A stretch of DNA of 34,515 bases from Lichenicola sp964249735 (GTDB lineage Bacteria > Pseudomonadota > Alphaproteobacteria > Acetobacterales > Acetobacteraceae): contig CAXUDP010000031.1 in the NCBI GenBank assembly GCA_964249735.1, forward strand, positions 1 through 34,515, in the 5' to 3' direction. Position 1 is the stretch's first letter, and every line of letters begins with the position of its first letter. The notes under the pieces were generated by a model. It worked only from the letters and a program-made list of their open reading frames with translations, was not told where the DNA came from and searched no databases. Below are positions 9,475 to 18,044 of this stretch, in pieces. The translations under genes were made by a program, and so were the position numbers.

Positions 9475-9503
9475 ACGGTATGACTGCTGCATGCAAAGCG
9501 CAA
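9475..9503 (-). promoter_or_regulatory. Candidate promoter and GntR-type operator ahead of the UxaA-like dehydratase
   Basis: On the minus strand TTGCGC (9498-9503) is followed after 17 bases by TACCGT (9475-9480). GGTATGACT (9477-9485, plus strand) shares the GTATGA core with the sites at 3775 and 5992. Here the operator overlaps the -10-like box rather than following it. The site is also 115 bases from the divergent binding-protein start, so it may affect both directions. Confidence 0.45.
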
Positions 9504-9521
9504 ATTACCCGCCGCAGCCGG

Positions 9522-9550
9522 TTGCGCTTCGCGGCCAAGGTGCGTCATGG
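9522..9550 (+). promoter_or_regulatory. Weak candidate promoter for the second ABC transporter
   Basis: TTGCGC (9522-9527), 17 bases, then TCATGG (9545-9550), about 50 bases ahead of the ATG at 9600. It mirrors the minus-strand TTGCGC at 9498-9503, as expected for back-to-back promoters, but the -10 match is poor. Confidence 0.25.
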
Positions 9551-9599
9551 TCGATCGGACCGAGCTGGCGCCAAGCCGGCCAAACAGGGAAACCGATCC

Positions 9600-10745
9600 A
9601 TGATCACGGCCATCAGCGTGTCGCGACGCAGCCGCCTGCTGTCCTCCGTCCTCGCTTTCGGGCTGGCCTCGGGGCTGGCATGGGAGCTCGCTGGTGCGGC
9701 GCGGGCCGCGGACCCGTCGAACGCGCAATGCTTCGCCCCGGCCGGCAACAGCGCCGGCATGGTGAGCATGCCGGCCAAGAAGGGCCCGTACCGGATCGCG
9801 TTCGCCAACGGCTTCATCGGCAACGGCTGGCGCGTGCAGATGCTGCAGACCCTGAAGGCCTATGCGGCGCAGCCGGAGGTAGCGGCCCAGATCAAGGAGC
9901 TGCGCATCGTCAGCGTCGGCACCGACGTGTCGGCGCAGATCGCGGCGATGGACAACTTCATCAGCGCCGGCTTCGACGCCATTCTGATCGACGCGAACAG
10001 CCCCACAGCCTTCAAGCCGGTGATGCGGCGGGCCAAGCAGGCCGGGGTGCTGGTGGTCAGCTTCGACAACACGCTCGACCGCACGGGCAAGGAAACCAAT
10101 CTGGTGCAGGTGAACCAGGACCAGAAGGCGATGGGTCGCATGATGGGCGAATGGCTCAACCAGACCATGAAGCAGAAGAAGCGCGTCATCGAGGTGCGCG
10201 GCGTGCCGGGCAACAGCGTCGACCGCGACCGGCACGAGGGCTTCCGGGAGGCCATGGCCGAGGACCCCGGTATCCAGGTGTCGGAGGTGGTCGGCAACTG
10301 GGACGACGGTACTGGGCAGAAGGCGGTCGCCGACACGCTCGCGGTGACCGGCGGAGTCGACGGCATCTACACCCAGGGCGGCAGCACCGGCGTCACCCAC
10401 GCCGTGCTCGACAGCCACAAGCCGCTGATCCCGATCGCCGGCGAAGGCGAGAACGGCTTCCGCAAGCTGATCGCGGCCAACGCCAAGGACGGGCTGCTCG
10501 GCGACAGCGCCGGCCAGTCGCCGGCGCTGTCGGCGGTGTCGCTCAAGGCGGCGCTCGCGGTGCTGGGCGGCCAGTCGGTGCCGGCCGAGATCAGCGTCCC
10601 GATCCCGTCTGCGAACTACAAGACCCTGGAGTCCGGCAAGAACTACTTCCCCGAGCTGAGCGACACCTTTTTCGCCGCCCACGACTTTCCCGTGTGCGGC
10701 ATCAACCTGACCGCGGCGCAGATCACCGGGGTCGCCGCGAAATGA
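9600..10745 (+). CDS. Periplasmic substrate-binding protein of a second CUT2 ABC transporter
   Basis: The product has 381 residues and begins with a long signal peptide (arginine-rich start, hydrophobic core, cleavage near GAARA-ADP). The mature protein has the RbsB-like order: YRIAFANGFIGNGWR, ISAGFDAILIDANSP, VSFDNT, EVRGVPGNSVDRDRHEGF, and a C-terminal YFPELSDTFF segment. It is longer than the first binding protein in this window. Two cysteines near the mature ends (NAQCF and PVCGI) might pair. The ATG at 9600 was preferred over the upstream in-frame ATG at 9480, because the signal peptide begins there and AGGGA lies upstream. The ATPase gene overlaps its stop (ATGA). Ligand unknown; likely a different sugar from that of the first transporter. 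Confidence 0.92.
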   Translation: MITAISVSRRSRLLSSVLAFGLASGLAWELAGAARAADPSNAQCFAPAGNSAGMVSMPAKKGPYRIAFANGFIGNGWRVQMLQTLKAYAAQPEVAAQIKELRIVSVGTDVSAQIAAMDNFISAGFDAILIDANSPTAFKPVMRRAKQAGVLVVSFDNTLDRTGKETNLVQVNQDQKAMGRMMGEWLNQTMKQKKRVIEVRGVPGNSVDRDRHEGFREAMAEDPGIQVSEVVGNWDDGTGQKAVADTLAVTGGVDGIYTQGGSTGVTHAVLDSHKPLIPIAGEGENGFRKLIAANAKDGLLGDSAGQSPALSAVSLKAALAVLGGQSVPAEISVPIPSANYKTLESGKNYFPELSDTFFAAHDFPVCGINLTAAQITGVAAK

Positions 10746-12298
10746 GCAGCGCCGCCGCATCCCCGGATGCGGCGGCGCGGTCACCGCTGCTGGAGCTGTC
10801 GGGCGTGGTCAAGCGCTACGGGCCGGTCACCGCCCTGGCGAATGGGTCCCTGCGTTGCGACGCCGGATCGATCCACGCGGTGATGGGCGAGAACGGCGCC
10901 GGCAAGAGCACCCTGATCAAGATCGTGTCCGGAGTGGTGGCGCCGACCGAAGGCGAGATCCGCCTGGACGGCGCGCCGGTCCGCTTCCGCGGACCGCTCG
11001 ACGCGCAGAAGCGCGGCATCGTCTGCGTGTTCCAGGAGCTGTCGCTGCTGCCCGACCTCAGCGTCGCCGACAACATCGGCATCACGACGCCCCCGCGCCG
11101 GTTCGGCCTGATCGACCGGCGCGCGCAGATCCGTCAGGCCGAGCGCGTGCTGGCCGAGATCGGCTGCGACGGCATCGACCCGCGACAGCGCGTGCGCGAC
11201 CTGCCGTTGTCGCGCAGGCAGATGGTCGAGATCGCCAAGGCGCTCGGCCACCGTCCGCGCCTGCTGATCCTGGACGAGGCCACGTCCGCGCTGACCGCCG
11301 ACGACGTCGAGCGCGTGGTCGTGCTGTTGCACCGGCTGCGCGACGAGGGCATGGCGATCCTCTACATCTCGCACCGCATGCACGAGATCCGGAAGCTCGC
11401 TGACACCTGCTCGGTGTACGCCAACGGCCGGCACGTCGAGACCTTCGCGCACGGCACGCGCAGCGAGGCCGAGATCGTGCGCATGATGATCGGCCGCGAG
11501 TTGTCGCAGATGTTCCCGCCGCGGCCTTCTCCTCCGCCCGAGGCGGCGGCGCCGGTGCTCGAAGCGCGTGCGCTCGCCTGGGAGGACCGCCTGCGCGGGG
11601 TGTCGCTGTCGGTGGCGCCGGGCGAGATCGTGGGCCTCGGCGGGCTGGACGGGCAGGGGCAGCGCGAGTTCCTGCTGGCGCTGTTCGGCTGCCTGTCCGG
11701 CCTGGCCGGCGAGATACGCATCGACGGCGTGCCCGCCACCTTCCGCGGCCCGTCGGACGCGATGGCGGAACCGGCCCGGCTGGCGCTGATCCCGGAGGAC
11801 CGCAAGACCGAGGGGCTGATGCTGCCGATGACGGTGGCCGAGAACCTGACCGCCGCCACGCTCCGCGCCTGGTGCCGCGGCCCGTTCCTGAACGGTGTTC
11901 AGGAACGCGGCGCGGTCGAGGAGATCGTGCGACGCATGCAGATCAAGGCAGTGGTGGACCTGCCGGTCAGCACCCTGTCCGGCGGCAACCAGCAGAAGGT
12001 GGCGATCGGCAAGTGGCTGCTGGCGGCCCCGCGCGTGCTGCTGCTGTGCGACCCGACGCGCGGCATCGACGTCGGCACCAAGCAGGAGATCTACCGGCTG
12101 CTGCGCGAGCTCGCCGCGTCCGGCACCGCGGTGCTGCTCTACACCACCGACTACGACGAACTGATCGGCCTGTGCGACCGGGTGGCGATCTTCTATGCCG
12201 GCCGCATCAACCGCCTGCTGGAGGGCGCGAGCATCACCGAGGAAGCGATCATCGCCGGCGCGCTCGACATGGGCGCGGAAGGGGAGCGGGCGGCGTGA
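10742..12298 (+). CDS. CUT2 sugar ABC transporter ATP-binding protein with an altered second Walker B
   Basis: The product has 518 residues and two ABC domains. The first has Walker A GENGAGKST, a weak signature around LPLSRRQMVEIAKAL and an intact Walker B LILDEATSAL. The second has the usual degenerate Walker A (GLDGQGQREFLLALFG) and a full LSGGNQQK signature. Its Walker B reads LLLCDPTRGIDVG: Cys436 and Asp437 stand where the companion ATPase in this window has Asp-Glu. So only one composite site may hydrolyse ATP well. The ATG at 10742 overlaps the binding-protein stop (ATGA); the next gene begins at a GTGA overlap. A perfect 11-bp inverted repeat lies inside the gene at 11883-11907. Confidence 0.93.
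   Translation: MSSAAASPDAAARSPLLELSGVVKRYGPVTALANGSLRCDAGSIHAVMGENGAGKSTLIKIVSGVVAPTEGEIRLDGAPVRFRGPLDAQKRGIVCVFQELSLLPDLSVADNIGITTPPRRFGLIDRRAQIRQAERVLAEIGCDGIDPRQRVRDLPLSRRQMVEIAKALGHRPRLLILDEATSALTADDVERVVVLLHRLRDEGMAILYISHRMHEIRKLADTCSVYANGRHVETFAHGTRSEAEIVRMMIGRELSQMFPPRPSPPPEAAAPVLEARALAWEDRLRGVSLSVAPGEIVGLGGLDGQGQREFLLALFGCLSGLAGEIRIDGVPATFRGPSDAMAEPARLALIPEDRKTEGLMLPMTVAENLTAATLRAWCRGPFLNGVQERGAVEEIVRRMQIKAVVDLPVSTLSGGNQQKVAIGKWLLAAPRVLLLCDPTRGIDVGTKQEIYRLLRELAASGTAVLLYTTDYDELIGLCDRVAIFYAGRINRLLEGASITEEAIIAGALDMGAEGERAA
11883..11907. repeat. Perfect 11-bp inverted repeat with a 3-base centre, inside the second ATPase gene
   Basis: CGTTCCTGAAC (11883-11893), GGT, then GTTCAGGAACG (11897-11907). 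It encodes part of a variable linker (FLNGVQER) in the C-terminal ABC domain. It could fold as a strong mRNA hairpin or be a dimeric protein site, but no T run follows. The GTTC elements are nine bases apart, so it does not fit the GTTC-N7-GTTC SOS box. Confidence 0.6.
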
Positions 12299-13278
12299 AC
12301 GGTTCGGGGTTCCGCCTGCTGCTGCGTCACAACGCCCTGCCTTTGCTGGCCAGTGTGATCTTCGCCGCCATGTTCGGGCTGTATCTGGCGCTGCAGCCGA
12401 ACGGCATACGCACCGACGTGCTGGTGACCGCGTCCAACAAGGGGGTGCTGCTGGCGCTGATCGCGGCGGCGCAGACCCTGCCGGTGCTGACCGGCGGCAT
12501 CGACCTGTCGGTCGGCGCGATCGTGGTGCTGTGCAACTGCCTGGCGTCCAACCTGGTCAGCGGCAGCGGCCCGCAGATCGCGCTCGGCATCGCCGCGGTG
12601 CTGGGCGGCGGCCTCGCCGCCGGGGCGTTCAACGCGCTCGCCGTGGTGGTCGGCCGGCTGCAGCCGATCATCGCCACGCTGGCCACCAGCACCATGTTCT
12701 ACGGCGTGTCGCTGCTGCTGCGGCCGAGCCCGGGTGGCGACGTGGACGACGACTTCGCAAGCCGGCTCACCGGCGCCTCCTTCGGCATCCCGGTCAGCCT
12801 GATCCTTCTCGCCGCAGTGCTGCTGCTGTTGTGGGTGCCGTTCCGCCGCTCGGCAACCGGCCGCGGCATCTATGCGATCGGCTCGGCGGAAGCGTCCGCC
12901 TACATGTCCGGGGTGAAGGTGGGGCCGGCCAAGTTCGCCGCCTATGTCGGCGCCGGCCTGCTGTCCGGTCTGGCCGGACTGCTGCTGACGCTGATCGCGG
13001 AGTCGGCGCAGGCCAGCGCCATACAGGCGGGCGACCTCACCCTGAACAGCATCGCCGCGGTGGTGATCGGCGGCACCTCCCTGTTCGGCGGCGTGGGCGG
13101 CATCGTCGGCTCCGTGCTGGGCGCCTTCATCCTGCGCACCATCGGCGACCTGCTGTTCGTGCTCAAGGCGTCGCCGTTATGGCAGCCCTTGTTCCAGGGC
13201 CTGATCCTGCTGCTGGCGGTCAGCCTCGGCGCGCTGCCGATGCTGCGGATACGCAACCGCCTGGAAACCTACCGGTGA
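12295..13278 (+). CDS. CUT2 sugar ABC transporter permease (first of a pair)
   Basis: The product has 327 residues with about eight to ten membrane helices. CUT2 hallmarks are visible: VLTGGIDLSVGAIVVL in the first third, and AVVIGGTSLFGGVGG in the cytoplasmic loop near the C terminus. The start is a GTG overlapping the ATPase stop as GTGA, with GGGGAG about ten bases upstream inside the ATPase gene. It overlaps the second permease gene in the same GTGA manner, so the four transporter genes form one coupled operon. The two permeases differ clearly in sequence, so the channel is probably a heterodimer, unlike the first transporter. Confidence 0.93.
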   Translation: MNGSGFRLLLRHNALPLLASVIFAAMFGLYLALQPNGIRTDVLVTASNKGVLLALIAAAQTLPVLTGGIDLSVGAIVVLCNCLASNLVSGSGPQIALGIAAVLGGGLAAGAFNALAVVVGRLQPIIATLATSTMFYGVSLLLRPSPGGDVDDDFASRLTGASFGIPVSLILLAAVLLLLWVPFRRSATGRGIYAIGSAEASAYMSGVKVGPAKFAAYVGAGLLSGLAGLLLTLIAESAQASAIQAGDLTLNSIAAVVIGGTSLFGGVGGIVGSVLGAFILRTIGDLLFVLKASPLWQPLFQGLILLLAVSLGALPMLRIRNRLETYR

Positions 13279-14273
13279 GCGTTCCGGTGGCAGGTGCCGC
13301 GCCGCCGGACGCGCGGGACAGGCTGCGGGCGCGGCTGCGCCGGCTCGATCCGCCGCTGGTGGTGGCCGGCGCCTGCATCGTCGCCATCCTGTTCGGCGGC
13401 TCGCTGTACAACAGCAGCTTCCTGTCGCCGCACTACCTGGTGCAGCAGCTCCAGGTCGCCTCGTTCCTCGGCATCGTCGCGGCGGGCGCGATGCTGGTGA
13501 TCCTGCTCGGGCACATCGACCTGTCGGTGCCCTGGACGCTGGCGGCCGGCGCCATGCTGGCGACCGGGCTCGCCGGCGGCACGCTGGGCGGCGTCGCCTC
13601 GATCCCGATCGCCCTGGCGGCGGGCGCCCTGATCGGCCTGGTGAACGGGATCGGCGTCACGGTGCTGCGCATCCCGTCGATGATCTTCACGCTCGGCGTC
13701 AACGCGGTGCTACAGGGGCTGATGGTGCTCTATACCGGCGGTTCCGCGCCGCCCTCCTCGGCCGCGCCGATCGTGCGCTGGATGTCGGGCGGGCAGCTGC
13801 TGCCGGGGATCCCGAACGCGATCCTGGTCTGGACCGCCGTCGGCGTGTTCGCCACCGTGCTGCTGCGCGCCACCCCGTTCGGCCGCACCGTGTATGCGAT
13901 CGGCAACCGCGAGCGCGCCGCCTTCTTGTCCGGCATGAAGGTCCGCCGGGTGGTGTGCCTGAGCTTCGTGCTGGCCGGCAGCGCCAGCGCGCTCGCCGGC
14001 TTGCTGCTCACCGGCTATGCCGGCAAGGCGTTCCAGGGCATGGGCGACACCTACCTGCTGCCGGCGATCGCAGCCGTGGTGCTGGGCGGCACCAGCATCG
14101 TCGGCGGCCGCGGCTCCTACGCCGGCACGGTCATCGGCACGGTCCTGATCGTGCTGCTGCAAAGCATGCTGGCGGTGATGCAGATGCCAGATGCCGGCCG
14201 GCAGATCATCTACGGCGCGGTGATCTTCGCCATGCTGCTGCTCTACGGCCGCAGCCGCACCGGCCAGGCCTGA
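13275..14273 (+). CDS. CUT2 sugar ABC transporter permease (second of a pair)
   Basis: The product has 332 residues. A polar, arginine-rich cytoplasmic N terminus of about 28 residues precedes the first helix. Family signatures are LLGHIDLSVPWTLAAG, where the usual GGIDLS is altered to GHIDLS, and AVVLGGTSIVGGRG near the C terminus. The GTG start at 13275 overlaps the stop of the first permease (GTGA). It is the last gene of the second transporter operon; 78 bases without an obvious terminator separate it from the peptidase gene. It should pair with the preceding permease. The altered motif is a difference between the two channel halves; its effect is unknown. Confidence 0.92.
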   Translation: MSVPVAGAAPPDARDRLRARLRRLDPPLVVAGACIVAILFGGSLYNSSFLSPHYLVQQLQVASFLGIVAAGAMLVILLGHIDLSVPWTLAAGAMLATGLAGGTLGGVASIPIALAAGALIGLVNGIGVTVLRIPSMIFTLGVNAVLQGLMVLYTGGSAPPSSAAPIVRWMSGGQLLPGIPNAILVWTAVGVFATVLLRATPFGRTVYAIGNRERAAFLSGMKVRRVVCLSFVLAGSASALAGLLLTGYAGKAFQGMGDTYLLPAIAAVVLGGTSIVGGRGSYAGTVIGTVLIVLLQSMLAVMQMPDAGRQIIYGAVIFAMLLLYGRSRTGQA

Positions 14274-14351
14274 TCCCGCCACCCTGGCCCGCGGTCTTCA
14301 CGGCGGCGATCGTGCGTGGCATCCCGGTCCCGTCTCCTGCCAGGATCCTCG

Positions 14352-16277
14352 ATGCGCCCCTTCGTCCTGCTTGCCGTCCTTGCCTGCCCGGTCGCGGCAC
14401 TCGCGGCACCTCCGCTGCACCAGTTCGACAGCGTCGCCATCTCGCCGGACGGGCAGCACGTCGCCTCGATCGAGAACGACGACGTCGATTCCGACACCGC
14501 TCCGCCGCTGTCCCTCGTGATCCGCGATCTCCTCGGCAAGGCGGTGACCGTGTCGCTGCCCTGCCAGCCCGGCCCGGACTGCCGCATCGCGTCCCCCACC
14601 TGGAGCGGCGACGGCAGCCGTCTCGGCTTCCTGCTCGACCACGCCACCGACGGGACCACCGACATCGAGGTGGTCGATGCCGGCGGCGGCGTCCCGCGGC
14701 AACTGTTGTCGTTCGACGGGCCGCTGGTGGCCTTGCGCTATGGTCCTGGCGACCGGCTCGCCGTGCTGGCGACGGCTACCGCGCACAAGCGCGTCGGCCG
14801 GACGGAAGCCGCGGCGCCGCTGACCGGCGAGATCGGCACCGCGGTCGACGAGCAGCGCGTTGCCGTGCTGGACGGGCAGGCGCTGCGCTTCGTCTCGCCG
14901 CCGGACCTCTACGTCTACGAGTTCGACTGGCGGCCCGACGGCGGCTTCGTCGGCACCGCGGCGCATGGCGACGGCGACGACAACTGGTGGATCGCCAGGC
15001 TGTACGCCTTCGACGCGAACGGTGAAGCGCGAACGTTGTTCACGCCCGGGCCGCGCGAGCAGCTGGCGTCCCCCGCCGTGTCGCCCGACGGACGCAGCGT
15101 CGCCTTCATCGGCGGCTGGATGAGCGATTTCGGCTCCACCGGCGGCGATGCCTACCTGCTGCCGCTCGACGCCGCTGCCGGCGCGGCGCCACGCGACCTG
15201 ACCCCGGGATCGCACGCCACCGTCACCGCGATCGACTGGCGCTGCGGCGACGGGCTGACCGGCCTGACGCTGGCGGGCGACACGGTGTCGATCAGGAGGC
15301 TGGACGGGAGGAGCGTCCCGTCCTGGTCCGGGCACGGCGCGCTGTCGTCGGAGCGGCAGGCCCTGTCGGTCTCGTGCAGCCGGCACGGCATCGCCGCGGT
15401 CGCGGAAAGCTTCACCGATGCGCCGGAGATCGTCGCCGGGCCGATCGGGGGCTGGCACGCGATCACCCACGCGAACGCCGGCACCTCCGCACCCTTCACC
15501 GCCCGCTCGGTGGGCTGGCGCAACGACGGCGTCGACGTGCAGGGCTGGCTGCTGCAGCCGAAGGACAACACGGCCGGGACGCGGCGGCCGATGGTGGTGC
15601 TGGTGCATGGCGGCCCCGAGGCGGCGGCCACCCCGGTGTTCCCGTCGGCGCAGGGCAGCATGCGGGCGCTGCTGGCGCAGGGCTGGGACGTGTTCGAGCC
15701 GAACTACCGCGGCTCCTTCGGCCAGGGCGAGGCGTTCGCTGCCGCCAGCATCCAGGACCTTGGCGGCGGCGACTGGCGCGACGTGCTCACCGGGGTCGAT
15801 GCGGCCGAGCGCGCGGCGCCGGTCGACGATGGCCGCCTCGGCATCACCGGCGGCTCGTATGGCGGCTACATGACGATGTGGGCGGTCACCCAGACGCACC
15901 GCTTCCGGGCCGGCGTGGCCGATGCCGGGGTGTCGGACTGGCTGTCGATCGAGGGCGAGGCGCCGCAGGCGGGGTCGGACGAGGTCAACTTCGGCGGCTC
16001 GGTCTATGACAATCCCCAACCCTACCTGCGCGCCTCGCCGATCACCCACATGCGCGGCGTCGCCACCCCGGTGCTGATCGCGGTCGGCGAGCGCGACGCG
16101 GAGTGCCCGATGCCGCAGAGCCTGGAGTACTACACCGCGATGAAGGCGCTGAACGTGCCGACCGACTTCGTGGTGTATCCTGGCGAAGGGCATGCGCTGC
16201 GGCGCGAGGCGGACCGCGACGACCTGCGCCGTCGCACGGTCGCCTGGTTCAGCCGCTGGTTCGCGTCCTCACGGTGA
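14352..16277 (+). CDS. Secreted S9-family (prolyl oligopeptidase-type) serine peptidase
   Basis: The product has 641 residues. The start at 14352 gives a clean signal peptide (basic start, hydrophobic core, cleavage after ALA near residue 20) with AGGA just upstream, so it acts outside the cytoplasm. Residues about 25-380 look like a beta-propeller of WD40/PD40-type strands (SPDGQHVASIEN, SPDGRSVAFIGG). The C-terminal alpha/beta-hydrolase domain has VLVHGGPE for the oxyanion region and the nucleophile in GGSYGGYM. The triad is Ser502, Asp582 (VGERDAE) and His614 (PGEGHAL). The family cleaves short peptides, often after proline or as acylaminoacyl or dipeptidyl peptidases. It faces the formamidase gene tail to tail with 14 bases between. 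Natural substrate unknown. Confidence 0.93.
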   Translation: MRPFVLLAVLACPVAALAAPPLHQFDSVAISPDGQHVASIENDDVDSDTAPPLSLVIRDLLGKAVTVSLPCQPGPDCRIASPTWSGDGSRLGFLLDHATDGTTDIEVVDAGGGVPRQLLSFDGPLVALRYGPGDRLAVLATATAHKRVGRTEAAAPLTGEIGTAVDEQRVAVLDGQALRFVSPPDLYVYEFDWRPDGGFVGTAAHGDGDDNWWIARLYAFDANGEARTLFTPGPREQLASPAVSPDGRSVAFIGGWMSDFGSTGGDAYLLPLDAAAGAAPRDLTPGSHATVTAIDWRCGDGLTGLTLAGDTVSIRRLDGRSVPSWSGHGALSSERQALSVSCSRHGIAAVAESFTDAPEIVAGPIGGWHAITHANAGTSAPFTARSVGWRNDGVDVQGWLLQPKDNTAGTRRPMVVLVHGGPEAAATPVFPSAQGSMRALLAQGWDVFEPNYRGSFGQGEAFAAASIQDLGGGDWRDVLTGVDAAERAAPVDDGRLGITGGSYGGYMTMWAVTQTHRFRAGVADAGVSDWLSIEGEAPQAGSDEVNFGGSVYDNPQPYLRASPITHMRGVATPVLIAVGERDAECPMPQSLEYYTAMKALNVPTDFVVYPGEGHALRREADRDDLRRRTVAWFSRWFASSR

Positions 16278-16291
16278 CGCCCGCTCGTGCC

Positions 16292-17233
16292 TCAGGCGAA
16301 CAGCACGCGCGGCAGGTAGAGCGAAACCACCATGTTCGGCACGTCGACGATCTCCGAGATGCGCAGGTCGGCGGCGACGCTGGCCAGCATGTAGGCCTCG
16401 ACCGGGTCCATGCCGTGCCGTGCCACGAGGAGGTCGATCATCCCGGACACCGCGTCCCGGGCGCAGCCGTACAGGTCGGGGCCGATGCCGGTGGTGACGT
16501 CGTAGCCGTGCGAGTCGAGATGCCGCGTCACCGGGCCGGGCAGCTCGTAGCGGGGGAACCGGGGTGCGGCGCCCTTCAGCAGCTCGAACCTGAGCGCCAC
16601 CGTCATCGGGCTCTCGATCGCGGTGCCGCACACCTCGCCGTCGCCCTGCGCCGCGTGGGTGTCGCCGATCGAGAACAATGCACCCGCTACCTCGACCGGC
16701 AGCACCAGCGTGGTCCCGGCGCCGAGGTCGCGCATGTCGAGGTTGCCGCCGACCCGTCGTGGCGGCACGACGCTGTGCAGGCCGGGCTCGGCCGGTGCCA
16801 CGCCGATCGTGCCGGCGAACGGCTTGAGCGGCACCCGGGCCAGGGATCCGAACGCGGCCGGCGCCAGCGTGTCGGCGTCGTACCGCCACAGGTGCAGCGC
16901 CGGATCGGGAAACTGGTCGGCGAGCAGGCCGAAGCCGGGGATGTTCGCGGTCCAGCCCCAGCCGGACGGTCCGAAGTGCTCGATCCGCACCACCAGCGCA
17001 TCGCCCGGCTCGGCGCCGTCGACGTGGACCGGGCCGGTGACCGGATTGACCCGCCCGAAGTCCAGCGCCCGCAGGTCGTCGAGCGTGCTGTGCGGAGACA
17101 GCTGGCCGCCCGAGCTGTCCACCGTCTCGAACAGCACGCTGTCGCCGGGTGCGACACGCAGCGCCGGCGGGTTGTCGCGGTTCCAGCCGTGGTGATGCCG
17201 GTGCGCGTGCAGCGTGTGTCGATGGCCGGTCAT
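16292..17233 (-). CDS. Acetamidase/formamidase family protein
   Basis: The product has 313 residues of the FmdA/AmdA family, which hydrolyses short amides such as formamide or acetamide to ammonia and the acid. The family landmarks are present in order: a His-rich N terminus ending HHHGWN with PPAL, then the APGDSVLFETVDSSGGQL strand. HVDGAEPGDALVVRI follows, and then the highly conserved GDTHAAQGDGEVCGTAIESPM. No signal peptide, so cytoplasmic. The ATG at 17233 opens the frame directly in the conserved N terminus. No nitrogen-regulation genes or amide transporter are adjacent, so it appears as a stand-alone nitrogen-scavenging enzyme. The exact amide is not readable. Confidence 0.9.
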   Translation of the reverse strand: MTGHRHTLHAHRHHHGWNRDNPPALRVAPGDSVLFETVDSSGGQLSPHSTLDDLRALDFGRVNPVTGPVHVDGAEPGDALVVRIEHFGPSGWGWTANIPGFGLLADQFPDPALHLWRYDADTLAPAAFGSLARVPLKPFAGTIGVAPAEPGLHSVVPPRRVGGNLDMRDLGAGTTLVLPVEVAGALFSIGDTHAAQGDGEVCGTAIESPMTVALRFELLKGAAPRFPRYELPGPVTRHLDSHGYDVTTGIGPDLYGCARDAVSGMIDLLVARHGMDPVEAYMLASVAADLRISEIVDVPNMVVSLYLPRVLFA

Positions 17234-17375
17234 GGATGAAACAGGCTCCCCGATGTCGAACTGCGGCGGGCGCGACGCCGACGTCGCGGTTCCCCTGCCA
17301 GGGCCATCGGTCCTGCCTGCGCGCCCGTCAAGCCTGCCGGGATGGGCCGGCGGCAGCGATCAGGAGCATGAAGCG

Positions 17376-18029
17376 ATGCGGACCATGCTGTCGAAGCGGC
17401 TCGCCCGCGTGTTCGGACCTGCCGCGACCGTCGTGGCGCTGCTGCTCGCGGGCGCCGGGCCGGCGACGGGACCGGCGGGAGGCGTGCTGGCGCCCCCGTC
17501 CGGGAACGTCCCGTTCCTGTCGGCGCAAGCGGACGGAACGCAGGACTATGTTTGTCTTCCCGCGGCAGACGGTCCCGCCCACACGGCCTGGCGGCTGCTC
17601 GGTCCGCAGGCGGCGTTGTCTGCGTCCGGGCCGGGCCGGCAGCCGGACGTGGCTGAGCATGTCCTGGCTGCGGTGCCGGGCCTCGCGACAACGGCGGCGC
17701 CGGGCTGCATCGAGGCGGCTTCCGGCATGCGGCAGTATTGTCCGAGCTGGCGGAGCCCGACCGACGGAAGCACGGTCTGGGGCGAGAAGTTGGCAAGCGT
17801 CGCCGCCGGCACCGAGCCGTTCTGCCCCAACGCGGGCTCGATCGCCTGTCTGCTGCTCAAGGCGGTGGCGACCGGCGGCGGGCAGCCGGCCGGCCTGTTC
17901 TCGCGCACGACCTTCATCCAGCGCCTGGAGACCAGCGGCGGCAGCGCCCCCGACACCGCCTGCTCGGCAGGTCAGGTGGCGCTGGTCCCGTACCGGGCGA
18001 CCTACGTCTTCTATGCCCGGCGGTCTTGA
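17376..18029 (+). CDS. Exported protein of the DUF3455 type, function unknown
   Basis: The product has 217 residues from the ATG at 17376, which has AGGAG about nine bases upstream. A basic N terminus and hydrophobic stretch (residues about 13-28) form a signal peptide. The mature part follows the DUF3455 pattern I remember: a Gln-Asp-Tyr-Val-Cys strand, a TAWRLLGPQAAL segment, PSWRSPTDGSTVWGEK, then FIQRLETSGGSAP and a final VPYRATYVFY. Several cysteines (in YVCLP, GCIEA, YCPSW, FCPNA, ACLLL, TACSA) could form disulfides. The function of the family is not known to me. It ends 15 bases from the convergent Hint gene, and the two are not co-transcribed. Confidence 0.8.
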   Translation: MRTMLSKRLARVFGPAATVVALLLAGAGPATGPAGGVLAPPSGNVPFLSAQADGTQDYVCLPAADGPAHTAWRLLGPQAALSASGPGRQPDVAEHVLAAVPGLATTAAPGCIEAASGMRQYCPSWRSPTDGSTVWGEKLASVAAGTEPFCPNAGSIACLLLKAVATGGGQPAGLFSRTTFIQRLETSGGSAPDTACSAGQVALVPYRATYVFYARRS

Positions 18030-18044
18030 GCCGGTCTGCGGCGG

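Noticed and set aside
11884..11906. Possible LexA/SOS box in the inverted repeat
   Set aside because: The spacing between GTTC elements is nine, not seven, and the site is deep in a coding region.
15302..15323. Hairpin GGACGGGA...TCCCGTCC in the S9 peptidase gene
   Set aside because: An 8-bp stem in GC-rich coding DNA is plausible by chance, with no T run and no regulatory position.
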